Origin: Gluconacetobacter aggeris
GTDB lineage: Bacteria > Pseudomonadota > Alphaproteobacteria > Acetobacterales > Acetobacteraceae
DNA: 64,000 nucleotides
Assembly: GCF_014174395.1 (NCBI RefSeq)
Contig: NZ_JABEQD010000001.1
Location: 310,001-374,000 of the forward strand
Direction: 5' to 3'
Positions 54,363 through 62,584 of the stretch are shown one piece after another. Each line of letters starts with the position of its first letter. The stretch's first letter is position 1. The position numbers were made by a program, and so were the translations under genes. The notes below the pieces were generated by a model. It had not been told where the DNA came from and made no database searches. It saw nothing but the letters and a program-made list of their open reading frames with translations.

Positions 54363-54848
54363 TCACGGCGCCGGAGGCATTCCGTCCATCAACGCCCGCT
54401 CAAGCACCAGCGCATCGGCACCATCGGGATAATAAGCGCGGCGCCGACCGATTTCGCTGAATCCCGCCCCCCGATACAGCGCCTGGGCGGCCGCGTTGGC
54501 CGCCGAGACTTCCAGGATCAGCCGGGCCGCCCCCCGGGCCGCCACCTGCCCTTCCATCCAGTCCAGCAGCGCGCGCCCCATACCCCGCCGACGCGCCGGG
54601 CCCGCGACGGCCAGGGTCAGGATCTCGGCCTCGTCGGCCGCGACCCGGCCGATGATGAACCCGTCGGGCACCGGCTCGTCCCCCATCCGCCCCAGCCCCA
54701 CCAGCACGCCGGGCATCGCCAGCACCGCCTCCATCGCGGCGGCGTCCCAGCATTCGGCGGATGGAAAAGCGGTGCGGTGCAGGGCGGCGAGCAGCGCCCC
54801 CACATGCCCGCCACCCGGGCCGATGACGGGTCCCGCTTCCCCGGTCAC
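54363..54848 (-). CDS. rimI: Ribosomal-protein-alanine N-acetyltransferase-like (RimI)
   Basis: A 161-residue GNAT acetyltransferase. The fold is seen in DGFIIGRVAADEAEILTLAVAGPARRRGMGRALLDWMEG (strand plus acetyl-CoA binding RRRGMG) and ARLILEVSAANAAAQALYRGAGFSEIGRRRAYYPDGADALVLE, which is typical of RimI. In E. coli RimI acetylates ribosomal protein bS18 and is linked with tsaB. Here its ATG overlaps the tsaB stop (ATGA). The N-terminus is Gly-rich and longer than in E. coli. Confidence 0.9.
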   Translation of the reverse strand: MTGEAGPVIGPGGGHVGALLAALHRTAFPSAECWDAAAMEAVLAMPGVLVGLGRMGDEPVPDGFIIGRVAADEAEILTLAVAGPARRRGMGRALLDWMEGQVAARGAARLILEVSAANAAAQALYRGAGFSEIGRRRAYYPDGADALVLERALMDGMPPAP

Positions 54849-55534
54849 AATGCGCCGGGGGCCGGGCGCAGCCCCGCCGCAGGCAGTTTCGCCTCGGGCG
54901 GATCGACGTAAAGCGGCAGGATCTCGCGCGCCGCCAGTCCGGCTGCCCGGCGGTCCAGGGCCGCCTGCGCGATCATCACCCCATCGGGTACGGTTCGCGA
55001 TGACAGCACGATATCGGCCCGCCCCGCGCCGCGTGCCGCCAACATGCCGGCCGCCGCGTCGCCCGCCAGCAGCAGCCTGCCGGGCGGAAAGACGAAATCG
55101 TCACACATCGCGGCCCGAACCACGCCATCCTGCTCGACGAAGATGCGGCCACGCCGCGCGAAGGACAGGCACAGCACCGCCCGCCCCGGCCCGGCCTCTT
55201 CCCGCAGGGCACGCGCCATGGCCTCGCCGCTCGTGATACCCGCCAGGGCGCAGCCCGTCCCCAGCGCCAGACCATGCGCCAGAGCCAGCGACGCCCGCAA
55301 TCCGGTGAACGAGCCCGGCCCGACGACCACCGCGATCAGGTCGAGATCCGCCGGCCGCCATCCGCAGGCCGCCAGCAGCGCGCTGCAATGAGCGGGCATC
55401 GCCTCCGCCCCCCCGCGCCCGGGCAGGTCGAGCATCCGCACGGGATGCAGCGCGCCCGTCTCCCCCTCGACACAGCCCAGCAGGGCGGTCGCCTCCGCCC
55501 CGGCCGGGGCAGCGTTGATCACCAGAATCCGCAC
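54845..55534 (-). CDS. tsaB: tRNA threonylcarbamoyladenosine biosynthesis protein TsaB
   Basis: A 229-residue protein of the TsaB (YeaZ) family, needed with TsaC, TsaD and TsaE for the t6A modification of tRNAs that read ANN codons. It begins RILVINAAPAGAE and has the diagnostic IAVVVGPGSFTGLRASLALAHGLALGTG. Catalytic ATP binding is carried by the partner TsaD, and TsaB alone has a degenerate ASKHA fold. The C-terminus AREILPLYVDPPEAK is also typical. The gene overlaps rimI. Confidence 0.93.
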   Translation of the reverse strand: MRILVINAAPAGAEATALLGCVEGETGALHPVRMLDLPGRGGAEAMPAHCSALLAACGWRPADLDLIAVVVGPGSFTGLRASLALAHGLALGTGCALAGITSGEAMARALREEAGPGRAVLCLSFARRGRIFVEQDGVVRAAMCDDFVFPPGRLLLAGDAAAGMLAARGAGRADIVLSSRTVPDGVMIAQAALDRRAAGLAAREILPLYVDPPEAKLPAAGLRPAPGAL

Positions 55535-55540
55535 GTGGGG

Positions 55541-56125
55541 TCAGAGCATCAGGCAGGCATCGTCGAAGGACAAGCGCGGTGCGCGCGGCCGCTCGGGCTG
55601 TCCATCGGCATAGCCCAGGCTGACCAGGAAATTGACCCGCCAGCCCTGTGCGGCCAGGAACGCATCCTCGACCGCATAGGCGTCGAAGCCGGAAATCGGC
55701 AGCACATCCAGCCCCAGCGCCCGCGCGGCCATGATCAGGTACCCCCCTTGCAGGGTGCCGTTGCGAAAGGCCGTCTCCTCGGCCAGCCCGACATCGGCGG
55801 CGAACCAAGCCCGCAGGCCCGGCTCGGGGTTCAGGGTCGCGAAACGGTCGAAGAACAGCGGATCATGCGCCACGATCACCGTGACCGGCGCGGACAGCAC
55901 CTTGTCGATATTGCCCTCGGACAGGGTGGCACGCAGCCTTTCGCGATTGTCGGCGGTGCGCAGGAAGACGAAACGGGCGGGCGAGCAATTGCCCGAGGTC
56001 GGCCCCAGCCGCACCAGGTCGTACAGGCGATGCAGCACATCGTCCGTCACCGGTTCGTCGCGCCAGCGCTCGGGCGTGCGCGCCGTACGGAACAGCAGGT
56101 CCAGCCCGGCTTCGTCCAGAACCAT
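55541..56125 (-). CDS. Nitroreductase (RutE/malonic-semialdehyde-reductase-like)
   Basis: A 194-residue FMN-dependent oxidoreductase of the nitroreductase superfamily. The RutE/HadB-type pattern is clear: LLFRTARTPERWRDEPVTDDVLHRLYDLVRLGPTSGNCSPARFVFL at the start, DPLFFDRFATLNP and GYLIMAARALGLDVLPISGFD. Related enzymes reduce malonic semialdehyde or nitro compounds and quinones. GGGAG five to six bases before the ATG at 56125 sets the start (a GTG four codons earlier is possible). It lies six bases from the tsaB start and 35 bases after nfuA, so all are probably co-transcribed. Confidence 0.9.
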   Translation of the reverse strand: MVLDEAGLDLLFRTARTPERWRDEPVTDDVLHRLYDLVRLGPTSGNCSPARFVFLRTADNRERLRATLSEGNIDKVLSAPVTVIVAHDPLFFDRFATLNPEPGLRAWFAADVGLAEETAFRNGTLQGGYLIMAARALGLDVLPISGFDAYAVEDAFLAAQGWRVNFLVSLGYADGQPERPRAPRLSFDDACLML

Positions 56126-56160
56126 GTCGTCTCCCACCTTGCGTAACGGTGACCGGAAGG

Positions 56161-56724
56161 TCAGGCGTCCACCTGCTCGACCGACACCACTTCCGGCACA
56201 TAATGCCGCAACATGTTCTCGACGCCATGCTTCAGCGTCGCCCGCGAGGACGGGCAGCCCGAGCAGGCCCCCTGCATCGTCAGGCGCACCACACCGTCGC
56301 GATAACCGCGGAACACGATGTCCCCACCGTCGCCCGCCACGGCCGGGCGAACGCGCGTGTCCAGCAGTTCCTTGATCTGGCGGACGATTTCCTCATCTTC
56401 CGGCGCGATCAGCTCTTCCTCGACCGCCGTATCCTCCTCGACCACCGGGCGGCCGGAGACGAAGAAATCGACCAGGACCGACAGGATCTGCGGCTTCAGC
56501 GCCGACCATTCGACCGTCTCGTCCTTGGTCACGGCCACGAAATCGCCACCCAGGAAGACCCGTGCCACGCCGGGCTGGTCGAACAGGGTTTCCGCCAGCG
56601 CGGACCGGCCGGCAACCGCGTCCGGGCTGACGAAATCCGCGGTGCTGCGCCCGGGCATGACCGTGCGGCCCGGCAGAAATTTCAGGGTCGCGGGATTGGG
56701 GGTATCTTCGGTTTCGATGAACAT
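56161..56724 (-). CDS. nfuA: Fe-S cluster carrier NfuA
   Basis: A 187-residue protein that binds and delivers [4Fe-4S] clusters. The N-terminal degenerate A-type/Nfu_N domain (MFIETEDTPNPATLKFLPGR ... GVARVFLGGDFVAVTKD) is joined by a Glu-rich linker to the NifU domain. The latter has the cluster-binding CxxC, C154 and C157, in MQGACSGCPSS. The domain order and length are those of alphaproteobacterial/mitochondrial NFU1. The start is the single ATG giving the family N-terminus. It heads the nfuA-nitroreductase-tsaB-rimI cluster. Confidence 0.95.
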   Translation of the reverse strand: MFIETEDTPNPATLKFLPGRTVMPGRSTADFVSPDAVAGRSALAETLFDQPGVARVFLGGDFVAVTKDETVEWSALKPQILSVLVDFFVSGRPVVEEDTAVEEELIAPEDEEIVRQIKELLDTRVRPAVAGDGGDIVFRGYRDGVVRLTMQGACSGCPSSRATLKHGVENMLRHYVPEVVSVEQVDA

Positions 56725-57071
56725 CGATATGGACCTTATCCGGCTGGGGGCAGCGCAAGGCGGACCGTGGCGGTCCGGTTACTGTCCAGATGTGCCAAGA
56801 CGCGCGGCGAAACAAGCCCCTGATGGCGGAATGGAGGCATGCCCCCACCTGCGGACCGGCCGCCGGAGATGACGGAAACGCAATCTGTCCTTGCGCGAAG
56901 TCATGGCGAAAGCAGCGCCCGATGTCCGAAATGCATTGACACACAGAAAGGGCTCTGGCCTTGCATGATGTGGGAGCCGGCCCGCATTTTCGGTCAGGTT
57001 CCCGGGCCCGGCGAGGGACGTGCGATCCACGGCGAGGGCCTGTTCTGACCAGCCGAGGCACCGAATCCACC
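56725..57071. other. Divergent intergenic region nfuA/beta-propeller
   Basis: A 347-base gap that must contain the nfuA promoter and the promoter of the rightward propeller gene. A perfect TTGACA is present at 56936-56941 but no good -10 lies 16-18 bases downstream (the nearest resembling element is TGCATGAT, too far). I find no coding region or terminator here. Confidence 0.4.
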
Positions 57072-58100
57072 ATGCGTTCCGTCCCGCTCAGCCCTACCCG
57101 CCTTGTCCGCCGCGCCAGCATGCTGATGATGGCATGCGCGTCGATGGCCGTTCTCTCCGCCGGGGCCGCGCGGGCCGAGCGCCTGGCCTTCGTGCTGAAT
57201 TCCGCCGACGCCACGATCAGCGAATTCGATATCGATACCCATCAGGAAATCCGCCGCGTCTCCGTCCTGCGCGAGCCGCACCACACCGCGCCGACGCCCG
57301 ATGGCAAATATCTGCTGGTCGGCGATACCGCCGGCAACATGCTGTTCTTTCTCGATGCGGTCACCGGCGCACGGGTGAAGCAGATCCCCGTTGCCGATCC
57401 CTACCAGCTTCAGTTCAGCCCCGACGGCCGCTTCTTCACCGTCGCCGGACTGGCCCGCAACCAGGTCGATATCTACGACGCCGCCGACTATCACCTGCTG
57501 CACCGCATCCATGTCGACGCGATGCCGAGCCACATGAACTACGCGCCGGATTCCTCGGTGGTGTATGTCAGCCTGCAGGATACCGGAAAGCTGACGGCCA
57601 TCGAAACGGCGACCGGCAACGTGCTGTGGACATCCGATGTCGGGTCCACGCCCGCCGGCGTGCTGTGGCATAACGGGCAGATCCTGGTCGGCGTGATGGG
57701 CACCAGCTATGTCGCGGCCGTGGACCCGACGGACGGGCATATCGCGCGCAAGATCGAAATGGCGCCGGGTCCGCACAATCTGTTCGTGTCGCCCGACCAG
57801 AAGCACCTGTATGTGACCTGCCGCGCCTCGGGCATCATCGAACGGCTGGACTGGGATACGCTGAACGTTGTGCAGTCCTACCACGTGGCGGGCGGCCCGG
57901 ATGACATCGTCTTCGCGCCCGACGGCAAGATGTGGGCGACGCTGCGCTGGCGGCAGCATGTCGCGATCATCGACCCCACGAGCGGCGAGATCACCGGCAC
58001 CATCCGCACCGGCCGCTCACCACACGGGATCTGGCTGAACACCAACCAGCCCCTGCTTCACCTGTCGCTGGCCGACCGCCCCGCCCTGCCGACACCCTGA
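57072..58100 (+). CDS. Secreted YVTN-family beta-propeller protein
   Basis: A 342-residue exported propeller. A signal peptide (residues ~12-36, ending GAARA) is followed by seven or so blades of the YVTN type with clear repeats such as GKYLLVGDTAGNMLFFLDAVTG, HLYVTCRASGIIERLDWDTL and GKMWATLRWRQHVAIIDPTSG. Such proteins bind small molecules or partners in the periplasm, and some relatives serve in quinoprotein or copper pathways. The ATG at 57072 gives the signal peptide directly. Its 3' end overlaps the convergent kinase gene by 43 bases. It is different in sequence from the propeller at 10-11 kb. Confidence 0.86.
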   Translation: MRSVPLSPTRLVRRASMLMMACASMAVLSAGAARAERLAFVLNSADATISEFDIDTHQEIRRVSVLREPHHTAPTPDGKYLLVGDTAGNMLFFLDAVTGARVKQIPVADPYQLQFSPDGRFFTVAGLARNQVDIYDAADYHLLHRIHVDAMPSHMNYAPDSSVVYVSLQDTGKLTAIETATGNVLWTSDVGSTPAGVLWHNGQILVGVMGTSYVAAVDPTDGHIARKIEMAPGPHNLFVSPDQKHLYVTCRASGIIERLDWDTLNVVQSYHVAGGPDDIVFAPDGKMWATLRWRQHVAIIDPTSGEITGTIRTGRSPHGIWLNTNQPLLHLSLADRPALPTP

Positions 58101-59452
58101 GGCTTGCCCGCGCCCTGAGCCTTGCCCCCATTCTGGGCCTGCGAGCGGGGCAGCAGGATCTCGGCCCGCAATCCGCCTTCGGGCCGGTTCGCCAGGGTAA
58201 ACCGGCCCCCTTCACGCGCCACCTCGCGGTTCACGATCGCCAGCCCCAGCCCCAGACCGCCCGTGGACCGCGACCGCGATCCCTCCACGCGATAGAAGGG
58301 CGCCAGCACCCGCGTCAGTTCGGCTTCGGGCAGGCCCGGCCCATCGTCATCGACCCGTATCCGCAGCCCGTCGGGCACAACCGACAGGCCCACCCGCGCC
58401 GCGCCGCCATAATTGACCGCATTGTCGATCAGATTGCCGAAGACGCGCTTCATCGCCAGCGGCCGGACTTTCGCCAGGCAGTGCTCCACGCCGTCATACA
58501 CGACATCCCGCCCCTGGTCGGCCGCATCGTCGGCCAATGTCCTCAGGATCGAGACCAGATCCACCGATCGCGCGGCTTCGGGGTCATTCTCGCCGGACAG
58601 ATAGGCCAGCACGCCGCCGACCATCGCCTCCATCTCCGCGACATCGCTTTCGATCGCGCTCTGCGCTTCCGGATCGCTCAGAAAGCCGGCCCGCAGGCGC
58701 AGGCGTGCCAGGGGCGTGCGCAAATCGTGCGACACGGCGGCCAGCGCCTCGGTCCGGTCGGCGATCAGCCGGCGGATGCGATCCTGCATGGCATTGATCG
58801 CCCGCGCGAGGTGACGGACCTCCCGCGGCCCCTTCTCCTCGACCGGCACCCAGCGGCCTGAACCGACCCCGTCCGCCAGATCCGCCAGGGCCCGCAGCGG
58901 CATGCTGAGCGTATGCACCAGCATCGCCGCCGCCAGCAGCACCGCCCCGGCCAGAATGGCGGCCGAGGCCAGGCCCCGCGTCATATGGTGCGGCTGGAGG
59001 ATATCCGGCGCCACGAAGCCCAGCCGGCTGCCATCGGGCAGCCGCACGATGCCGCGCACGTCGGAGGTGCCGATCTGGGTCGGAGACAGGTTGAGAACCG
59101 CCCCACGCAGGGCTTCGCGGTTCGCCACCAGCCTGTCATGCAGGTCGCGCAGCGCCGCCGGCTCCGGTTTCATGGGCCGGCCCGCCACAGGCGGCCGCCA
59201 GTCGAGCGTCAGGTCGCCGGTCGAGAGCATGGCCGCCAGGATCGGCCGCTGGGACAGCGGCGTGGCCGCCAGTACCCGCGCATCGACCGCCAGCCGCTCG
59301 CCGATGGCGTCCAACTGCGCATCATCGACCGTATAGGTCTCAGCCTCTTCGTAAAACGCCGAACTGCCCAGGAACACCAGCGCCACCGCCGCCAGCAGCA
59401 CAAACGTCACCCGCCCGACCAATCCCCGCGGCCAGAGCGTGATCCGCCGCAC
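58058..59452 (-). CDS. EnvZ-like sensor histidine kinase
   Basis: A 464-residue membrane kinase (if the GTG at 59452 is the start). A first transmembrane helix (~12-32), a periplasmic region of ~130 residues and a second helix (~160-182) precede HAMP. The HisKA box has the phospho-His in AVSHDLRTPLARLRLR (H242). The ATPase domain has NLIDNAVNYGG, DDDGPGLP and GGLGLGLAIVNR. The order and boxes resemble EnvZ. A longer frame upstream enters a tandem-repeat array, so the start was set at the GTG, but no strong ribosome site is visible and this is uncertain. The response regulator gene upstream is the likely partner. Confidence 0.85.
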   Translation of the reverse strand: MRRITLWPRGLVGRVTFVLLAAVALVFLGSSAFYEEAETYTVDDAQLDAIGERLAVDARVLAATPLSQRPILAAMLSTGDLTLDWRPPVAGRPMKPEPAALRDLHDRLVANREALRGAVLNLSPTQIGTSDVRGIVRLPDGSRLGFVAPDILQPHHMTRGLASAAILAGAVLLAAAMLVHTLSMPLRALADLADGVGSGRWVPVEEKGPREVRHLARAINAMQDRIRRLIADRTEALAAVSHDLRTPLARLRLRAGFLSDPEAQSAIESDVAEMEAMVGGVLAYLSGENDPEAARSVDLVSILRTLADDAADQGRDVVYDGVEHCLAKVRPLAMKRVFGNLIDNAVNYGGAARVGLSVVPDGLRIRVDDDGPGLPEAELTRVLAPFYRVEGSRSRSTGGLGLGLAIVNREVAREGGRFTLANRPEGGLRAEILLPRSQAQNGGKAQGAGKPQGVGRAGRSASDR

Positions 59453-59514
59453 CCCAGGCGAAGACCCGACAGTCAACGCCCGACCCGGGGCGCATGCCAG
59501 ATCGCCACCGGCGC

Positions 59515-59741
59515 ATATGGCCTGGCGTGTGTGCGCGGAAGCGTGGACTGGTAAGCGAGAGCGGCCCACAGGGCCGCGCCCGTCGTGTGTTTCCGAGCAC
59601 CGGCGCGGAACGGCCTATATGGCCGGGAGTGTGTGCGCGGAAACGTGGGCTGGTGAGCGAGAGTGCCGCGCAGCGGCACGGCCGTCGTGTGTTTCCGAGC
59701 ACCGGAGCGGAGCGGCCTTGATGGCCGTGAGCACCGGAGCG
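59515..59741. repeat. Tandem 102-bp repeat array inside a two-component operon
   Basis: Two ~102-bp units (about 59515-59616 and 59617-59718) and a partial third lie head to tail. Shared landmarks exactly 102 bases apart include GTGTGTGCGCGG (59527 and 59629) and CGTCGTGTGTTTCCGAGCAC (59581 and 59683). Similar 15-mers (GATCGCCACC-GCGC) flank the array at ~59500 and 59758. The unit length is a multiple of three, but no convincing gene uses it. Confidence 0.75.
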
Positions 59742-59743
59742 CA

Positions 59744-59780
59744 GGAAACGCGCGTCGGATCGCCACCAGCGCGCGTTTCC
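59744..59780 (-). terminator. Hairpin after the response regulator gene
   Basis: GGAAACGCGCG (59744-59754) and CGCGCGTTTCC (59770-59780) form a perfect 11-bp stem with a 15-base loop, ten bases after the regulator stop in transcription direction. There is no T-run. It could partly uncouple the regulator from the kinase gene. Confidence 0.5.
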
Positions 59781-59789
59781 GCGCACACA

Positions 59790-60563
59790 CTAGAGGCGTT
59801 CTACGGGGGCGGTGAAGATATACCCCAACCCCCGGACGGTCCGGATCAGGGCTTCGGAATCGTTGCCCAGCTTGCGGCGGAGGCGACTGACCAGAACGTC
59901 GACACTGCGATCGGACACATCGCCCAGACGCGTGCGCGACAGTTCCAGCAACCGGTCGCGCCCGATCACCCGTTGTGGATTGTCCAGGAAGCTGGCCAGC
60001 AGATCATGCTCGGCGCCGGAAATATCCACCACCGCCCCCGAGGGGTCGGTCAGTTCACGCCGGCGCAGATCCAGCGTCCAGCCGGCGAATTTCAGCGTTT
60101 CACGGCGCGGGGTGCTGGGCTGAACCCCGGTCACGCCACCGCTGCCACGCCGCAGCACCGCGCGGACCCGTGCCAGCAATTCCTTCTGGCTGAAGGGCTT
60201 GGCCACGTAATCGTCAGCCCCGAGTTCGAGGCCGAGCACGCGGTCCAGCTCCTCGCCCCGGGCCGAGACCATGATGACGGGCGTGTGCCGATCAGGCTGG
60301 ATGGCCTCGCTACCCGGCGTGCCGCCCCGCCGCAGCGAGCGGCAGAGATCCAGCCCGTTGGTCCCCGGCAGCATCACGTCCAGCACGATCAGGTCGGCGG
60401 GTGATGCCGCCAGCGCGGCCCACATCTCGCGCCCGTCCTGCACGCCCCGCACGCGATAACCATCGGCCTGCAAGGCCCTTACCAGCAGGGTGCGCATGCC
60501 GGGATCGTCCTCGACGACCAGAATGCGGGCAGGCAGGTCGGAATCTGGGGCAGTCTGGGACAT
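59790..60563 (-). CDS. OmpR-like response regulator
   Basis: A 257-residue transcription factor. The receiver domain has ILVVEDDPGMRTLLVRAL, the phospho-Asp in DLIVLDVMLPGTNGLDL and Lys in ADDYVAKPFSQKEL. An insertion of ~10 residues (RRGGTPGSEAIQPDRHTPV) enlarges the loop after the phosphorylation site. The winged-helix domain ends SVDVLVSRLRRKLGNDSEALIRTVRGLGYIF. The ATG at 60563 was chosen; one at 60584 is possible and both lack a strong ribosome site. It is the partner of the kinase downstream, but 337 bases holding a repeat array separate them, which is unusual for such a pair. Confidence 0.9.
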   Translation of the reverse strand: MSQTAPDSDLPARILVVEDDPGMRTLLVRALQADGYRVRGVQDGREMWAALAASPADLIVLDVMLPGTNGLDLCRSLRRGGTPGSEAIQPDRHTPVIMVSARGEELDRVLGLELGADDYVAKPFSQKELLARVRAVLRRGSGGVTGVQPSTPRRETLKFAGWTLDLRRRELTDPSGAVVDISGAEHDLLASFLDNPQRVIGRDRLLELSRTRLGDVSDRSVDVLVSRLRRKLGNDSEALIRTVRGLGYIFTAPVERL

Positions 60564-60674
60564 CGTCACGAGGTGAATCGTCATTCCTGAAAACACCGGC
60601 CGCCGGATCGGGCCGGGATGAGGGAAAGATACCGCAAAATCGGCATCGGCGAAAAGAACCCCATCAATCAGCAA

Positions 60675-60702
60675 AGGCCGGGCGGAACGATCCGCCCGGC
60701 CT
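60675..60702 (-). terminator. Terminator-like stem-loop of the Exb operon
   Basis: AGGCCGGGCGGA (60675-60686) and TCCGCCCGGCCT (60691-60702) form a perfect 12-bp stem with a four-base loop, followed on the minus strand by TTTGCTGATT. A second small hairpin, GCCGGGC/GCCCGGC (60724-60744), lies between it and the TPR-gene stop. Together they probably end the exbB-exbD-exbD-TPR transcript. Confidence 0.7.
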
Positions 60703-60750
60703 CGCCGTATGCCGGGTCATCATGCCGGGCTGTTCATGCCCGGCTACCGC

Positions 60751-61998
60751 TCAGTGATGGGCGGCGGCTGCCGGGGCCAGCTTGAGAATCCAGAGCTGGG
60801 CGATATCCCGGGCGCCATTTTCGCCCGCAACGGTCTTGAGCGTCGCGATGGCGTCGGCGGTATGCCCGGCCGCCGCCTGCGCCAGCCCGTAATGCAGCTT
60901 GCCGATATTGGGGTCCAGCGGCCCCTTCGTCAGCCCCTGCTGCATGACCGCAAGGCCCTTGTCCGCCTGGCCGAAGGTCACGTAATTGTAACCCACGGTC
61001 AGCAGAGCATTGCCCGTCGGCGCATTGGCCGCAGCCGCTTCGTCCGCCGCGATGGTGGCCTTCTTGTCGGCCACAGCCTTCACGACCATGGCTTTCAGCT
61101 TGGCCTCGCGCGCGGCCCCCGCATCCTTGCCCAGGGCGCCGCTGGCGTAACCGGCGTTCATCAGGTCCAGCGCCAGTTGCGGCAGGCCCGCCTGCATGGC
61201 CAGTTCCGTCATGTCCATGAAATCGGACGGCGCCGTCAGCACACCCGCCGCCAACCGGATGCGATAGACATCAAGCTGCAGGCCGGGTGCCACCTTGGGG
61301 TTGGTGATCAGCCCATGCAGGATCAGCGCCCAATATTCCGGCTTGGGATAATAGGACACCAGTGTCACATAGGTGTGGTTCAGCCCCGACTGGTCCTTGA
61401 GCTGCGTCTGGCAGGCCGCCAGAAGCTGCAACTGGGACTCGGCGGGCACCTTGCCGGCCTTGAGCGCGGCATCGATCTGCGCCTGCTGGACGCGCGCCGC
61501 GTTCTTGTAATCCTGCTGCAGGTAATAGGACTGGATCAGCAGCGTTTCCATCGCCGGGTTGCTGCCGGCGGCTTTCAGATACTGCTCGGTCCCGGCAACG
61601 GCCCGGGGATAATCCTTGGCGGTGTAGGCCATCGTGGCCTCCGCCATCATCATCTGCAGCTTGGCATCCTTGGGAGTGCGGCTGGACGCGATCAGCTTGT
61701 CATAGGCGGCCGTCGCCGCCGCCACATCGCCCGACTGCGCCGCGATGGCGGCGCGCATCTGGGTGATGGTATATTCTTCATAGTCCGATTTGCCCGGCAC
61801 GGCCTCGGCCGCGTCGACGGCGGCCATCGCCTTGGCGTAGCTGTGCGCGGCCAGGGCGGCCTGCGCCTGCTGCAAGGGCTTGCCGACCTTGGCACTCAGG
61901 GCATCGGCCGCCAGGGCGGACCCGACCGGCGAGACGGAAAACGGAACGGCGGCGATCACGCCGGCAAGCAGGCCGGCGCGGAACAGACGTAACGACAT
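60751..61998 (-). CDS. Secreted TPR protein of the Exb operon
   Basis: A 415-residue exported protein. A signal peptide (~1-30, ending SALAA) is followed by helical repeats with the tetratricopeptide pattern, for example PLQQAQAALAAHSYAKAMAAVDAAEAVPGK, MMMAEATMAYTAKDYPRAVAGTEQYLKA and LHYGLAQAAAGHTADAIATLK near the end. Proteins of this kind are often encoded with ExbB/ExbD and may act as periplasmic scaffolds or adaptors for the TonB machinery. The gene is four bases after exbD, so they are co-translated. No individual function is assigned. Confidence 0.85.
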   Translation of the reverse strand: MSLRLFRAGLLAGVIAAVPFSVSPVGSALAADALSAKVGKPLQQAQAALAAHSYAKAMAAVDAAEAVPGKSDYEEYTITQMRAAIAAQSGDVAAATAAYDKLIASSRTPKDAKLQMMMAEATMAYTAKDYPRAVAGTEQYLKAAGSNPAMETLLIQSYYLQQDYKNAARVQQAQIDAALKAGKVPAESQLQLLAACQTQLKDQSGLNHTYVTLVSYYPKPEYWALILHGLITNPKVAPGLQLDVYRIRLAAGVLTAPSDFMDMTELAMQAGLPQLALDLMNAGYASGALGKDAGAAREAKLKAMVVKAVADKKATIAADEAAAANAPTGNALLTVGYNYVTFGQADKGLAVMQQGLTKGPLDPNIGKLHYGLAQAAAGHTADAIATLKTVAGENGARDIAQLWILKLAPAAAAHH

Positions 61999-62002
61999 CA
62001 GC

Positions 62003-62437
62003 TCATTGTCCTTCCATGAACTGATCCTGACCTACGATACCCAGCTTGGTAATGCCAAGCCTCTGGGCATCCGCAAGGACATGCGCCACCGTCTTGTAGT
62101 CGGCCAGACGATTGGGGTGGATATGCATTTCAGGCTGGTCGGGCTCGGCGGCAGCCTGCTGGAAATGCGCCAGCAGCGATCCCTCGTCCCCGATGGGTTC
62201 GCCATTCCAGGAAATGCTGTTGTCGAAATCGATCGCGAGCGTCACGACCTTCGGCACGTCGGTCGAAGGCGGCGGGTTGCCCTGGGGCAGGTCCAGCGCA
62301 ACCGAATGGGTCTGCAGCGGAATGGTAATGATCAGCATGATCAGCAGCACCAACATGACGTCGATCAACGGCGTCGTGTTGATATCGACCATGCCTTCGT
62401 CTTCGTGGGTACTCTCGGAGCCGACACTCATGCCCAT
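62003..62437 (-). CDS. exbD: ExbD/TolR-family protein (second copy)
   Basis: A 144-residue inner-membrane protein of the ExbD/TolR family. A short cytoplasmic start (ESTHEDEGMVDINTTPLIDVMLVLLIMLIITIP) carries the proton-pathway Asp (D in PLIDVM) in its single transmembrane helix (~22-42). The rest is the periplasmic domain that contacts TonB. It differs from the neighbouring copy over most of its length. With ExbB it would couple the proton motive force to TonB receptors. Its stop lies four bases before the TPR gene. Confidence 0.92.
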   Translation of the reverse strand: MGMSVGSESTHEDEGMVDINTTPLIDVMLVLLIMLIITIPLQTHSVALDLPQGNPPPSTDVPKVVTLAIDFDNSISWNGEPIGDEGSLLAHFQQAAAEPDQPEMHIHPNRLADYKTVAHVLADAQRLGITKLGIVGQDQFMEGQ

Positions 62438-62548
62438 GGCGGTGTACTCTCTAAAAAAACGCGGACTGCCGGACCGTTCAGGCCGCCCACCCCTGAACCG
62501 GTGCGGACGGGCGGACGCGGCGCCCTGATGTGAGATTCCCGGAAGTCC

Positions 62549-62570
62549 GGGGCCGGCTCACGCCGGCCCC
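62549..62570. other. Hairpin between the two exbD genes
   Basis: GGGGCCGGC (62549-62557) pairs perfectly with GCCGGCCCC (62562-62570), a 9-bp stem with a TCAC loop, in the 147-base spacer. It may be an mRNA stability or processing element. Confidence 0.5.
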
Positions 62571-62584
62571 TTGTTCCCCGTCGT

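Noticed and set aside
56936-56970. Sigma-70 promoter with TTGACA before the second propeller gene
   Set aside because: No acceptable -10 lies at 16-18 bases, so a promoter is not supported beyond the -35 match.
59494-59721. Open frame spanning the 102-bp tandem repeats (two 34-residue units)
   Set aside because: Both strands are open through the repeats only because the unit length is a multiple of three; there is no start region or domain and the protein units are Arg/Gly/Pro-rich by composition.
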